Positions 33,898 through 42,852 of a DNA stretch of 64,000 bases are shown here, piece after piece (the first letter of the stretch is position 1; every line of letters starts with the position of its first letter). Both the position numbers and the translations under genes were made by a program. Under the pieces are notes generated by a model that was not told the DNA's origin, did not search any database, and was given only the letters and a program-made list of their open reading frames with translations. The stretch comes from an uncultured Pelagibacteraceae bacterium (GTDB lineage: Bacteria; Pseudomonadota; Alphaproteobacteria; Pelagibacterales; Pelagibacteraceae): assembly GCA_902595625.1 (NCBI GenBank), contig CACJQQ010000004.1:1-64000 (forward strand). The letters are read 5' to 3'.

Positions 33898-34890
33898 TCA
33901 AATATATTTTTTTACTAATTTTTCAAACAAATTTACATGGTCTGGGTCATCGTTAAGGCATGGAATTAAATCAAAGTTTTTTCCACCGTTATTTAAAAAA
34001 CTTTCCCTGCCCTGAATATCTATTTCCTCTAAAGTTTCTACACAATCTGAAGCAAATCCTGGACAGATTACTAATAAATTTTTTATTCCCTTTTTTGGTA
34101 GTTCTTCTAAGGTTTTATCAGTATAAGGTGTTAACCATTCTTGCGGCCCGAACCTTGATTGGAAAGTAAGTTGTATATCTATCTGATTAAAATTTTCTTT
34201 TATTAATCTTGTAGTTTTATGACAATAACAATAATAGGGGTCTCCTTTATCAAAGTATTTTTTTGGAATTCCATGGTAAGAAGAGATGATTAAATCTGGT
34301 TCCCAGCTAATATTGTCTAATTTCCTCTTAATACTTTTAATTAACGCCTCTATGTAGTCAGGTTCACTTTCATAGTGTGGAATAATTTGTAAACTCGGTT
34401 GCCACCTCATATCCATCAATGATCTATAAACTTCGTCGCAAACGGTTGCCGTAGTAGCTGCTGCGTATTGAGGATACAAAGGAAGAATAATTATATTTTC
34501 ACAGCCAGCAGTTTTCAGAACGTTAAGCTTTGATTTAATACTAGGATTTCCATATCTCATTGCAAAATCTACGATTATTTTATCATTTCCAATTTTATTA
34601 TTTAGCTTCTGTGCTTGGCTTCTAGTAAAATAAAGTAGTGGTGACTCGTTTGTTTCTTTCCTCCAAATCTTTTTGTACGCGTGAGCGGTTTTAGAAGGTC
34701 TGATGGTCAGTATAAAAAGGTTTAGTATTATTTGCCATAATACAGGATTTACCTCTATAACTCTTCTGTCAGATAAAAATTCCTTTAAATATTTTCTTAT
34801 GTCCCACCAGCTTGTTGAGTCTGGGGTGCCAAGGTTTATTAAAAGCACCCCCGTTTTTCCAAATTTTATTTCTGGGTGATTGTCTTTCAT
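33898..34890 (-). CDS. hemH: Ferrochelatase
   Basis: Inserts Fe2+ into protoporphyrin IX to make haem (330 aa). Landmarks are VLLINLGTPDS at the start, YLKEFLSDRRVIE, the FAMRYGNPS segment, LPLYPQYAAATTA, the SYHGIPKKYFDKGDPY block with the metal-binding His, and SRFGPQEWLTPYTDKTL. It lies 2 bases after hemE and 2 before hemJ in a hemE-hemH-hemJ transcript. Confidence 0.96.
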   Translation of the reverse strand: MKDNHPEIKFGKTGVLLINLGTPDSTSWWDIRKYLKEFLSDRRVIEVNPVLWQIILNLFILTIRPSKTAHAYKKIWRKETNESPLLYFTRSQAQKLNNKIGNDKIIVDFAMRYGNPSIKSKLNVLKTAGCENIIILPLYPQYAAATTATVCDEVYRSLMDMRWQPSLQIIPHYESEPDYIEALIKSIKRKLDNISWEPDLIISSYHGIPKKYFDKGDPYYCYCHKTTRLIKENFNQIDIQLTFQSRFGPQEWLTPYTDKTLEELPKKGIKNLLVICPGFASDCVETLEEIDIQGRESFLNNGGKNFDLIPCLNDDPDHVNLFEKLVKKYI

Positions 34891-34892
34891 TT

Positions 34893-35897
34893 TTAATATT
34901 CTCTATAAAACTTAATTAGTTTGCTAACATCATCTGGATTAGTTTCTGGAAGCATACCATGACCAAGATTAAAAATATAAGGTATTCCTTTAAATGTATC
35001 TAGATACTTCTTGGCATTATTTATCATTTTTTGATTTGATGATAATAAAAGTTTTGGATCTAAACCTCCTTGAATAACAGTACCCTTCAAATTTTTTTTT
35101 GCCCATTCAGGGTTTATATCAAAATCTATGTTTAGCCCATTAGGTTTAACAACATTGTTAAATTCTTTATAATTTTCGTTTATTCCTCGTGGAAAGCATA
35201 TAACAGGTATCTTGTTTTTTTTACAAAATTCTACAATTTTTAAATTAGGAATATAACAATAATTAGGTAGATCCTCAGAAGATATTAATCCTGCCCATGA
35301 ATCGAAAATTTGAATTACATCTGCTCCATGGTTAATTTGGTTTTCAATATGTGTACAAAGATATTCGTTTAATTTATCTAAAATTAAATTTACCTCAAAA
35401 TCTTTATTTTTGATCTTTTTATAATCAATTTCGTTTTTATTCGATTTTGCTCCAAGCATGTAAACCAGTAAAGTCCACGGTGCTCCAATGAACGATATAA
35501 GTGATTTTTTTTTGTCTAATTTTTCTCTGGTTTTTTCAATTGCCTTATAAACCGGATGTAAAATTTGTGTAAAAGTGATCTTGTCATTGTTTATAAATTT
35601 TTTAAAATTAAAATTTTCTAATATAGGCCCTCTGTCTTTTATGAAATTAACATTTTGACCTAGAGCGTATGGGACCATGAGAATATCTGAAAAAATAATT
35701 GCTGAGTCTAAATCAAACCTTTTAATAGGTTGCAATGTAATCTCTCTGCTTAAATCACTGTTTAAACAAAGTTTAATGAAATTTGGATTTTGAGATCTAA
35801 TTTTTCTGAATTCAGGTAAGTAACGTCCTGCTTGTCTCATAAACCAAACAGATTTACAAATCTTCTTATTTATTAAAATTTCTTTAAGATTACTCAT
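34893..35897 (-). CDS. hemE: Uroporphyrinogen decarboxylase
   Basis: Decarboxylates uroporphyrinogen III to coproporphyrinogen III (334 aa). The N-terminal VWFMRQAGRYLPEFRKIR, the FSDILMVPYALGQNV segment with the catalytic Asp, GAPWTLLVYMLG, IQIFDSWAGLIS and NLGHGMLPETNPD are textbook. It is the left neighbour of the origin-like gap 35898-36168 and is transcribed away from it. hemE sits at the same place beside the Caulobacter origin. Confidence 0.96.
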   Translation of the reverse strand: MSNLKEILINKKICKSVWFMRQAGRYLPEFRKIRSQNPNFIKLCLNSDLSREITLQPIKRFDLDSAIIFSDILMVPYALGQNVNFIKDRGPILENFNFKKFINNDKITFTQILHPVYKAIEKTREKLDKKKSLISFIGAPWTLLVYMLGAKSNKNEIDYKKIKNKDFEVNLILDKLNEYLCTHIENQINHGADVIQIFDSWAGLISSEDLPNYCYIPNLKIVEFCKKNKIPVICFPRGINENYKEFNNVVKPNGLNIDFDINPEWAKKNLKGTVIQGGLDPKLLLSSNQKMINNAKKYLDTFKGIPYIFNLGHGMLPETNPDDVSKLIKFYREY

Positions 35898-36168
35898 TAA
35901 ATAATAATAGTTTATAAGTGTAATATTTACTCTAGATCTTGTTAATTAGATATATAACGATTTATACATTTTTTATACATGGTGAAATTTATAAGTTTCA
36001 TTGATATTACTGATATTAATGGCTTTATTAGTTTTATAAACAGATAAAAAACTCTATTATCAACATTAAATAAAATGTTTAAATATTGTTAATTAATGTT
36101 AATTATTTTTTTGTATTTTTATCTTTAGATGTAAAACATTAATTAATTAATATTTTATTAACAATTTT
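35898..36168. other. Candidate chromosomal replication origin (oriC)
   Basis: This 271-bp gap is extremely A+T-rich and separates hemE (leftward) from ppsR (rightward). The order hemE | ppsR-maf-aroE-coaE-dnaQ-secB-fxsA matches that flanking the Caulobacter crescentus origin. Three 9-mers of the form TTATNAACA occur (36034, 36057, 36155), one base from the DnaA-box consensus TTATNCACA. Three copies of TGTTAATTA (35940, 36087, 36097) are one base from its reverse complement. Two TTATACAT repeats begin 11 bp apart (35962, 35973). Origin activity is inferred; promoters of hemE and ppsR must also lie here. Confidence 0.62.
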
Positions 36169-36987
36169 ATGAACGAAAAATACAATGTATATCTTGTGTC
36201 TGATTCAACGGGTGAAACCCTAGATAGAATTTTCTTATCGTTAAAATCTCAATTTGCTAATTTTGAATATGAAAAAAAGGAATTTGCTTTTATTAGGACG
36301 GAACAACAAATAGATAAAATTTTAAAAGAGTGTAAAGCAATAGAAAATGCAATAATATTATATACAGTAGTTGAAACTAAACTAGCTAAATACTTGGCTA
36401 ACCAAAGTGAAAAGTTTTCTGTTCCGTGCTTCGGCGTTCTAGGAAATTTAATTTTAAGCTTTTCAAAGCTTCTTAATCAAAAAGCAATACATAAACCAAG
36501 CGCCCAGCATGTTCTGGATGAAGATTATTATAAAAGAATAGAAGCTATTCAATTTACTATGTCACATGACGATGGAAAAAAAATAGACGATATTAATAAT
36601 GCAGACGTAATTTTATTAGGTGTAAGTAGGACAAGCAAAACACCAACTTCCATTTACTTAGCAAACAGAGGGTATAAAACAGTAAATATCCCTTTGGTTT
36701 TAGACCAAAGAATACCTGCTGATCTTAAATCAAACACCACTTCGTGCATTGTAGGATTAATAGCAGATCCTGAGAGGTTATCTGACATTAGACGAAATAG
36801 AGTGGCCATAATGAAGGATCAAAAACTTAAAGACTATACAGATTTAGACTCTATAAAAAAAGAAGTGGAAGATTCAAAAAAATTATTTAAAAAAAATAAT
36901 TGGCCTATAATTGATGTAACTAGAAGATCTGTCGAAGAGACGGCCGCATCTATATTGAAAATTATCGATATTAAAAAAAATAAATGA
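36169..36987 (+). CDS. ppsR: Pyruvate, phosphate dikinase regulatory protein (bifunctional kinase/pyrophosphorylase, DUF299)
   Basis: Controls PPDK or PEP synthase by ADP-dependent phosphorylation and Pi-dependent dephosphorylation (272 aa). It has the start YLVSDSTGETLDRIF, the P-loop-like GVSRTSKTPTSIYLANRG, and the late DVTRRSVEETAASIL. It is the first gene right of the candidate origin, as in Caulobacter. It overlaps maf by 4 bp and heads the plus-strand run to dnaQ. Confidence 0.94.
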   Translation: MNEKYNVYLVSDSTGETLDRIFLSLKSQFANFEYEKKEFAFIRTEQQIDKILKECKAIENAIILYTVVETKLAKYLANQSEKFSVPCFGVLGNLILSFSKLLNQKAIHKPSAQHVLDEDYYKRIEAIQFTMSHDDGKKIDDINNADVILLGVSRTSKTPTSIYLANRGYKTVNIPLVLDQRIPADLKSNTTSCIVGLIADPERLSDIRRNRVAIMKDQKLKDYTDLDSIKKEVEDSKKLFKKNNWPIIDVTRRSVEETAASILKIIDIKKNK

Positions 36988-37568
36988 AAATCATCCTAGC
37001 ATCTAAAAGCGGAGTTCGTAAACAAATTTTGGACAAATATAAAATTGATAATGAAGTAATGATATCAAATGTCGATGAAGATGAAGTAAAGATCTCACTG
37101 TTAGCGGAAGGAGCAGATCCATCAGTCATCTCAAAAAACCTTGCAGAAATTAAATCTATTAAAGTTAGCAGCAAAAACCCAGATCGTTTAGTTTTAGGAG
37201 CAGACAGTGTAATCTCATTAAATGGTAAAATTATAAATAAACCAAAATCTAGGGATGAAGCTCTTTCTATTTTAAAAAAGCTTAATAATTCAATACATTA
37301 TCTAATTAGTTCTGTTTGTATTTCAAAAAACGGGTCTATGATTTGGAACCACACCGACACTTCAGAATTAAAAATGAAAAATCTTACTGATATATTATTA
37401 ACCAAATATTTAGACAAAATTAAAACCGAAACTCTATTAGCTTATGGTGTTTATCAGATTGAGGCAGACGGACTAGAATTATTTGAGTATGTTAAGGGAG
37501 ATAGAGACTCTATTATGGGTTTGCCAATAAAAGAAATTATAAATTATATTAAACAATATCATAAATGA
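36984..37568 (+). CDS. maf: Maf-like nucleoside triphosphate pyrophosphatase
   Basis: House-cleaning nucleotide pyrophosphatase (194 aa) hydrolysing non-canonical or pyrimidine NTPs. Conserved blocks are IILASKSGVRKQIL at the N-terminus, VLGADSVISLNGKIINKPKSRDEA with the metal/base residues, and the late GVYQIEADGLELFEYVKGDRDSIMGLP. The first motif departs from the common SxSPRR form (SGVRKQ here). It overlaps both neighbours by 4 bp. Confidence 0.9.
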   Translation: MKIILASKSGVRKQILDKYKIDNEVMISNVDEDEVKISLLAEGADPSVISKNLAEIKSIKVSSKNPDRLVLGADSVISLNGKIINKPKSRDEALSILKKLNNSIHYLISSVCISKNGSMIWNHTDTSELKMKNLTDILLTKYLDKIKTETLLAYGVYQIEADGLELFEYVKGDRDSIMGLPIKEIINYIKQYHK

Positions 37569-38383
37569 AAAAAAAATTTGGAATTATTGGAAACCCTATT
37601 AAACATTCATTATCGCCAGTTTTACATAATTATTGGTTTAATAAATATGGTTTAGATGCAACTTATTCTATTATTGAGTCAGAGGATAAAGATTTAAAGA
37701 ATATAATTAATAAAATTAGGAACCGGGAATTAACTGGTATAAATGTAACATTACCTTTTAAACAAAAAATTATTAATCAAACCGACAAAATAATAAATGA
37801 TGCTGAATTGACTGGTTCCGTAAACACTGTTCTTTTAGAAAATAATAAGATTATAGGAGAAAATACCGACGTTTTTGGTTTACAAGCTGCTTACCTAAAA
37901 GAATTAGATAATTGTTCTAGTAAAAATACCCTTGTAATTGGAGCCGGAGGCGTTTCTCCGTCTATCATTTTATCTTTACAAAAATCCGGAGTTAAAAAAA
38001 TTTCAGTTACTAATAGAACTAATGAAAAATGTATTTTTTTAAAAAAAAAGTTTAAACATTTAAATATCTTACCATGGAATAGTTTAGAAGATGAGATACG
38101 AAATTTTGACATAATCATTAACGCTACAAGTCTGGGTCTTAAAAATGGAGATGATTTTAATTTCAACTTCTCAGGGACAAAAAGTAATATTATCTACATC
38201 GACACCATTTATAATCCTCTTGAAACTAAAACTTATAAATTTTTAAAAGATGAAGGAAAAAAAGTTTTTAATGGACTTGATATGTTTATTTATCAGGGAC
38301 AAAAATCTTTTTACTTATGGAACAAAATTAACCCTGAAATAGATGATAAATTACTAGACTTATTAAATTCTAAACTTAAATGA
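37565..38383 (+). CDS. aroE: Shikimate dehydrogenase
   Basis: NADPH-dependent reduction of 3-dehydroshikimate in aromatic amino acid synthesis (272 aa). Landmarks are GIIGNPIKHSLSPVLHNYWF, GINVTLPFKQKII with the catalytic Lys, GSVNTVL, GENTDVFG with the catalytic Asp, the nucleotide-binding LVIGAGGVSPSIILSL, and GLDMFIYQGQKSFYLW. Overlaps of 4 bp on both sides indicate one transcript. Confidence 0.95.
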   Translation: MKKKFGIIGNPIKHSLSPVLHNYWFNKYGLDATYSIIESEDKDLKNIINKIRNRELTGINVTLPFKQKIINQTDKIINDAELTGSVNTVLLENNKIIGENTDVFGLQAAYLKELDNCSSKNTLVIGAGGVSPSIILSLQKSGVKKISVTNRTNEKCIFLKKKFKHLNILPWNSLEDEIRNFDIIINATSLGLKNGDDFNFNFSGTKSNIIYIDTIYNPLETKTYKFLKDEGKKVFNGLDMFIYQGQKSFYLWNKINPEIDDKLLDLLNSKLK

Positions 38384-38946
38384 TTAAAATAGGAATAACA
38401 GGATCTCTATCTTCAGGCAAAACTACTGCTAGCAAGATTTTATCTTATAAAAGAGGTCCACTTTTTAGTGCAGACAAGGTTGTAAAAGAACTATATCAAA
38501 ATAAACAGTTTAAATCCTTAATTTGTAGACGTTTTAAAATAAAAAATAAAAATCAAATAAAAAAATATTTAAAAAAGCTAATCTTAGAAAATAAAGGAAA
38601 TATTAAGTTATTAGAAAAAATAATTCATCCATTAGTAAGAAAAAAAATGAGAAATTTTACTGCACAAAATAAAGATAAAAGATTTCTTTTTTATGAAATA
38701 CCTTTGTTAATTGAAAGTAAATTAATGAAGCACTTTAATGTAGTTATTTTTATTAAAGCAAAAGAGAAATTAAGGCTTAAGAGATTTAAGTCGAACGGAG
38801 GAGATAAAAAGGTATTTAATCTACTTAACAATAAACAGATGCGTGATAGAAAAAAGATTAAATTTTGTGATCACGTGGTTGTGAATGAAAAAAATTTAAG
38901 TATTTTAAAAAAAAACCTAATTGCTATAATTGAGGAATATGAATGA
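38380..38946 (+). CDS. coaE: Dephospho-CoA kinase
   Basis: Last step of coenzyme A synthesis (188 aa). The P-loop is GITGSLSSGKTTASKIL, with ADKVVKELY, the LEKIIHPLVRKKM block and a lid region following. Length is at the short end of the family. It overlaps aroE by 4 bp and dnaQ by 8 bp. Confidence 0.93.
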   Translation: MIKIGITGSLSSGKTTASKILSYKRGPLFSADKVVKELYQNKQFKSLICRRFKIKNKNQIKKYLKKLILENKGNIKLLEKIIHPLVRKKMRNFTAQNKDKRFLFYEIPLLIESKLMKHFNVVIFIKAKEKLRLKRFKSNGGDKKVFNLLNNKQMRDRKKIKFCDHVVVNEKNLSILKKNLIAIIEEYE

Positions 38947-39598
38947 AGTTTTCTTAGACACTGAGACCACAGGCTTATCTTTCAAAGATGGACACAAGAT
39001 AGTTGAAATAGCTTGTATTGAAACAGAAGATCTTATTGCAACTGGAAAAGTCTTTCACAAATTAATAAATCCTCAAAGGAGCGTGCCAGAAGAAGCATTT
39101 AAAGTACATGGTTTTTCGCAAGCGTTTTTAAGTGACAAAGAAACTTTTGAACAGGTTGCAGACGAATTTTTAAATTTTATTAAAGACAAAAAAATTATAA
39201 TTCATAATGCTACTTTTGATTTAGGTTTTCTAGATGGGGAATTAAGATCTATACAAAAAGAAAAAATAAACAAAAAACTTGTAATAGACTCTTTGGAGGT
39301 AGCGAGAAACAAGTTTCCTGGTGCATCGAATTCCCTAGATGCACTTTGTAAAAGATTTAATATCGATTTATCTCGTAGAACAAAGCACAATGCTCTACTG
39401 GACTGTGAATTATTAAGAGAAGTTTACATAAATTTGCTAGATGCTAAGGAGCCAAAATTTAATCTTTTGAATAATACTTCTGAAGTAAATGTTAATAAAG
39501 CAAAAGATTACTGTAAAACTGTAGCCAAGATTTCAAATATTGAATTAAAAAAACATGAAAATTTTTTAAAGTCAGAATTAAAAAAAAATTTTTACTGA
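38939..39598 (+). CDS. dnaQ: DNA polymerase III epsilon subunit (3'-5' exonuclease)
   Basis: Proofreading exonuclease of the replicative polymerase (219 aa). The DEDDh motifs are visible: VFLDTETTGLSF (Asp, Glu), HNATFDLGFLDGEL (Asp) and HNALLDCELLREVY (His, Asp). A TTG three codons upstream is open, but the ATG at 38939 inside the coaE 3' end is preferred. It ends overlapping convergent secB by 7 bp. Placement beside the origin matches Caulobacter. Confidence 0.93.
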   Translation: MNEVFLDTETTGLSFKDGHKIVEIACIETEDLIATGKVFHKLINPQRSVPEEAFKVHGFSQAFLSDKETFEQVADEFLNFIKDKKIIIHNATFDLGFLDGELRSIQKEKINKKLVIDSLEVARNKFPGASNSLDALCKRFNIDLSRRTKHNALLDCELLREVYINLLDAKEPKFNLLNNTSEVNVNKAKDYCKTVAKISNIELKKHENFLKSELKKNFY

Positions 39599-40011
39599 AC
39601 CTTTCTCATTTTATAAAGTTTTTCAAAATCAACAGACTCACTAATCTTTACATCTTTAAATCCAGAATTTTCAAATAAAAAAACAAAAATTTTTCTTAAT
39701 TCAGAATAAATTTTGCTAGGAACCTCTATAAGGATTATTTTTTCCATTTCTTCTTTTGGTAATCGATTGTCTTCTAATTCAACTATTGTCGAAAAAATAA
39801 TCTTTGTGTTAATTGCTTCAAAATCGTCTTTTGTTGGAGAGAGACTTAAACTTGTTAGAACTTCTATAATATTTTGTTTGGCTTGAGAGCTTTTAATATC
39901 AATATTAATTTTATAATTAGCGATGTTTTTAGAAAGTAAAAAAAACGTCTTAGGATTTGGAATATTAAAGTTTAACTCTTTTATATATTTTCCTATTATT
40001 TTATAACTCAT
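39592..40011 (-). CDS. secB: Protein-export chaperone SecB
   Basis: Cytosolic tetrameric chaperone that keeps preproteins unfolded and hands them to SecA (139 aa). The N-terminal YIKELNFNIPNPKTFF, the beta-strand IDIKSSQAKQNIIEV and the late SESVDFEKLYKMRK (typically 'DFxxLY') fit a divergent SecB. Its location between dnaQ and fxsA is the alphaproteobacterial norm. It overlaps fxsA by 11 bp. Confidence 0.88.
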   Translation of the reverse strand: MSYKIIGKYIKELNFNIPNPKTFFLLSKNIANYKINIDIKSSQAKQNIIEVLTSLSLSPTKDDFEAINTKIIFSTIVELEDNRLPKEEMEKIILIEVPSKIYSELRKIFVFLFENSGFKDVKISESVDFEKLYKMRKVQ

Positions 40012-40420
40012 CTTTATTGTTTTCTATTATCTCTCCATCAATTGTCTTATTTTGCGTTTGATTATTGTTTTTTGTTTTTTTTCTTAAAGTTAAATTAAAT
40101 AAAATTTTTCTAGTAAAAGGAATAAGTAACAAGAAACCTATCAGATCAGTAAAAAAACCTGGTATGATTAGTAAAAAGGCAGCTATGGCTATAGAAGCAC
40201 CAGACATCATCTCATAAATAGGTATTTTATTTTGGTATAGATTGATCATTCCAGACTTTAATGTTTGCAATCCTTGATGTTTTGCAAAGTATAGACCAAT
40301 TATCGCAGTCAAAAAAATTAAAGCTACAGTGTTTAAGGCTCCAACTTGGCTTCCTATCTCAATCAATAGGTATATCTCTAAAGCTGGAAGGCATATAAAT
40401 ATAAGAAAAAATGGGTTCAT
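40001..40420 (-). CDS. fxsA: FxsA family membrane protein
   Basis: Small cytoplasmic membrane protein (139 aa). Helices LIFICLPALEIYLLIEIGSQVG and VALIFLTAIIGLYFAKHQG, then MMSGASIAIAAFLLIIPGFFTDLIGFLLLIPFTR, match the FxsA family, first described as a suppressor of phage exclusion. The C-terminal tail is Asn/Lys-rich and hydrophilic. It heads the fxsA-secB transcript and is divergent from the TimA-like gene. Confidence 0.9.
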   Translation of the reverse strand: MNPFFLIFICLPALEIYLLIEIGSQVGALNTVALIFLTAIIGLYFAKHQGLQTLKSGMINLYQNKIPIYEMMSGASIAIAAFLLIIPGFFTDLIGFLLLIPFTRKILFNLTLRKKTKNNNQTQNKTIDGEIIENNKDEL

Positions 40421-40464
40421 TTGTCTGATATAAAAATATATGATTAATGTATATTTATCAAATT

Positions 40465-41067
40465 ATGAGTAATAGTTTTGGATATATAGATATAATTTTA
40501 TTAGGCATGATCGCAGGGTTTATTATCTTGCGTCTAAGAAGCATATTAGGCAGAAAAACTGGACATGAGTCTAAAGTTTATCCTGGTTTTGCCGAAAAAG
40601 AATTTAACATACCAAAAAAAGAAGTTAAACCAGTCAAAAAAAACTTAGAGATTTTAGAGGGAAAAGATAAAAAAGAATTCTTAAGAGGCGCAGAAATAGC
40701 TTATGAAAGTATTTTGACTTCTTTTGCATCTGGAGATCTAATAAAATTAAAAAACTTATTGTCACCCGATATGTTTTCAAATTTTTCTGAGGCTATTAAG
40801 ACTAGAAATAAAGAAGGTATTAAATCTGAATTTACATTTATTGGTGTAAAAGAATCATCATTAGAAAAATATGATAAAATTAAGGATAATTTATTTGCTA
40901 CAGTGAAATTTGTTGCCGAAGTAATTTCTGTAAAGAAAGACAAAGAAGATAAAATAATTGAAGGCAATCCAGATAAAATCAAGTTCGTAACCGATAGCTG
41001 GAAATTTACAAGAAATATAAAGCAAAAAGATCTTAATTGGTATTTGTCTGAAATTATCAGCAAGTGA
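40465..41067 (+). CDS. timA: Tim44-like domain protein (TimA type)
   Basis: Membrane-anchored protein of about 200 aa related to the mitochondrial import component Tim44. An N-terminal helix (YIDIILLGMIAGFIILRLRSILG) with the family's RTGH-like KTGHESK is followed by a linker and the C-terminal domain (KKEFLRGAEIAYESILTSFASGDLIKLKNLLS; late DSWKFTRNIKQKDLNWYLSEI). The Caulobacter homologue is inner-membrane bound. An ATG at 40447 is an alternative start; neither has a clear ribosome site. It overlaps the Smr gene by 4 bp. Confidence 0.87.
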   Translation: MSNSFGYIDIILLGMIAGFIILRLRSILGRKTGHESKVYPGFAEKEFNIPKKEVKPVKKNLEILEGKDKKEFLRGAEIAYESILTSFASGDLIKLKNLLSPDMFSNFSEAIKTRNKEGIKSEFTFIGVKESSLEKYDKIKDNLFATVKFVAEVISVKKDKEDKIIEGNPDKIKFVTDSWKFTRNIKQKDLNWYLSEIISK

Positions 41068-41483
41068 TAAAGAAAAAAGATCTTAATCAAGAAGATAAAA
41101 AGACTTGGGAAGATTACATCAAAAACCCATCTGATATTTACGATAAAGACAGAGGCACATCTAACAAGACATATAGAAGAGAACGTTATAAATACGATCT
41201 CCACGGCTTTACTTTGCACGAAGCAAACATCAAAGTAAAAGATATTATAGAATATTGTTCTAAAAATAAATTTAAAGAGTTATTGCTTATAACTGGAAAA
41301 GGTATTCACTCAACAACTGATGAAGATACATATATATCTAAAGATCTGGGAAAGTTAAAATATTCTGTTCCTGAGTTTATTAAAACTAATTCAGAATTAA
41401 ATAAGCTTATAATTTCTATTGATGATGCCGAAAAGAAAGATGGAGGTGAAGGAGCAATTTTAATTAAATTGAAGAATTTATAA
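41064..41483 (+). CDS. Smr domain protein
   Basis: Small protein (139 aa) with a C-terminal Smr (MutS2-related) domain: [21 protein letters not shown] with the conserved DLHG, then [11 protein letters not shown] and the late [11 protein letters not shown]. Smr domains act as nicking nucleases on DNA or RNA in some proteins. The canonical T-G-x-G reads TGKG. The N-terminal 40 residues are charged linker. It overlaps the timA gene by 4 bp and convergent hslU by 6 bp. Confidence 0.87.
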   Translation: MIKKKDLNQEDKKTWEDYIKNPSDIYDKDRGTSNKTYRRERYKYDLHGFTLHEANIKVKDIIEYCSKNKFKELLLITGKGIHSTTDEDTYISKDLGKLKYSVPEFIKTNSELNKLIISIDDAEKKDGGEGAILIKLKNL

Positions 41484-42851
41484 TATAAATTTAGATAAAT
41501 CCGTATCTTTTACTAAGTTTCCTAAATTATCTTGCACGTATTTTTGATCAACGGTAATCGTTTCGCCTGCTCTATCAGTTGCATTAAAACTAATATCATC
41601 TAAAACTTTTTCAATTATAGTATGAAGTCTTCTTGCTCCAATATTTTCAACAGATGAGTTTACTTCAGCTGAAATTTTCGCCAGCATATCAATTCCATCA
41701 TCAGTAAATTCAAGATTTACTTTTTCAGTTTTCAGCAATTCTTTATATTGTTTAATCAAACTGTTATCTGGTTCTTTGAGAATTCTTTTAAAATCTTCTT
41801 CTTTAAGTGCATCCAGTTCAACTCTTATTGGTAATCTACCCTGTAATTCAGGCAACAAATCTGAAGGTTTTGCTAATTGAAATGCTCCTGAAGCGATAAA
41901 TAAAATATGATCTGTTTTAATTGGACCATGCTTAGTACTAACAGTCGTACCTTCAATAAGTGGAAGTAAATCTCTTTGCACGCCTTCTCTAGAAACATCC
42001 CCACCTACTCTATCACTTCTTGCAGAAACTTTGTCAATTTCGTCTAAAAATACTATTCCATTTTCTTCAGTTGCTTTTTTTGCTTCAGCAATAATTTTAT
42101 CTTCTTCAATCATTTTGTCTGACTCTTGAGCAACTAAAATGTCATGAGATTCTTTTACAGTCATTTTTTTCTTTTTACCCTTTTTTCCGCCCATAGATTT
42201 TCCTAGAATATCTCCAAGATTTACCATTCCAACATTTCCACCTGGCATTCCAGGTATTTCAAAACTTTGAAGTGGAGATGAAGTATTTTGAACTTCTATT
42301 TCAATTTCATTATTATCTAAGTCACCAGTTCTCAATCTTTTTCTAAAACTTTCTCTTGTAGCAACACTTGCTTTATTGCCAACAAGTGCATCTAATACTT
42401 TTTCCTCTGCTTTTAATTCAGCCTTTGCTTTAACTTCTTTTCTCCTCTTCTCTCTTTCCATTGCAATAGCAATTTCAATTAAATCTCTGATGATCTGTTC
42501 CACGTCTCTTCCGACATAACCAACTTCTGTAAATCTCGTAGCTTCAACTTTTATAAACGGTGCCTCTGCTAACTTAGACAATCTTCTAGATATTTCAGTC
42601 TTACCTACACCTGTTGGGCCTATCATTAAAATATTCTTTGGAAGCACTTCATCTCTCATTTCATCTGATAATGCTTGTCTTCTCCATCTATTTCTTAATG
42701 CAACGGCAACTGCCTTTTTTGCATCCTTTTGACCGATTACGTATCTATCTAACTCAGAAACAATTTCTCTTGGAGATAAAGCACTAACTTTAGAAGTTTC
42801 TTTATCCTTTTTTACTACTTTTAAGTTAGTAACTTTATTAGTTGGTGCCAT
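41478..42851 (-). CDS. hslU: ATP-dependent protease ATPase subunit HslU
   Basis: AAA+ unfoldase ring of the HslVU (ClpQY) protease (457 aa). It starts with [34 protein letters not shown]. Walker A is [16 protein letters not shown], a pore-type motif is [10 protein letters not shown], Walker B is [11 protein letters not shown], and sensor 2 is [13 protein letters not shown] frame extension to 42908 exists inside hslV, but the ATG at 42851, one base after the hslV stop, is the right start. A Gly/Lys-rich insert ([12 protein letters not shown]) sits in the I-domain. Confidence 0.95.
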   Translation of the reverse strand: MAPTNKVTNLKVVKKDKETSKVSALSPREIVSELDRYVIGQKDAKKAVAVALRNRWRRQALSDEMRDEVLPKNILMIGPTGVGKTEISRRLSKLAEAPFIKVEATRFTEVGYVGRDVEQIIRDLIEIAIAMEREKRRKEVKAKAELKAEEKVLDALVGNKASVATRESFRKRLRTGDLDNNEIEIEVQNTSSPLQSFEIPGMPGGNVGMVNLGDILGKSMGGKKGKKKKMTVKESHDILVAQESDKMIEEDKIIAEAKKATEENGIVFLDEIDKVSARSDRVGGDVSREGVQRDLLPLIEGTTVSTKHGPIKTDHILFIASGAFQLAKPSDLLPELQGRLPIRVELDALKEEDFKRILKEPDNSLIKQYKELLKTEKVNLEFTDDGIDMLAKISAEVNSSVENIGARRLHTIIEKVLDDISFNATDRAGETITVDQKYVQDNLGNLVKDTDLSKFIL

Positions 42852-42852
42852 A

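Noticed and set aside
40701-41219. Long minus-strand open frame (172 codons) opposite the TimA-like and Smr genes
   Set aside because: It is the antisense of two well-supported genes, has low-complexity hydrophobic Ser/Ile/Phe content typical of reversed Lys/Glu-rich code, and has no ribosome site.
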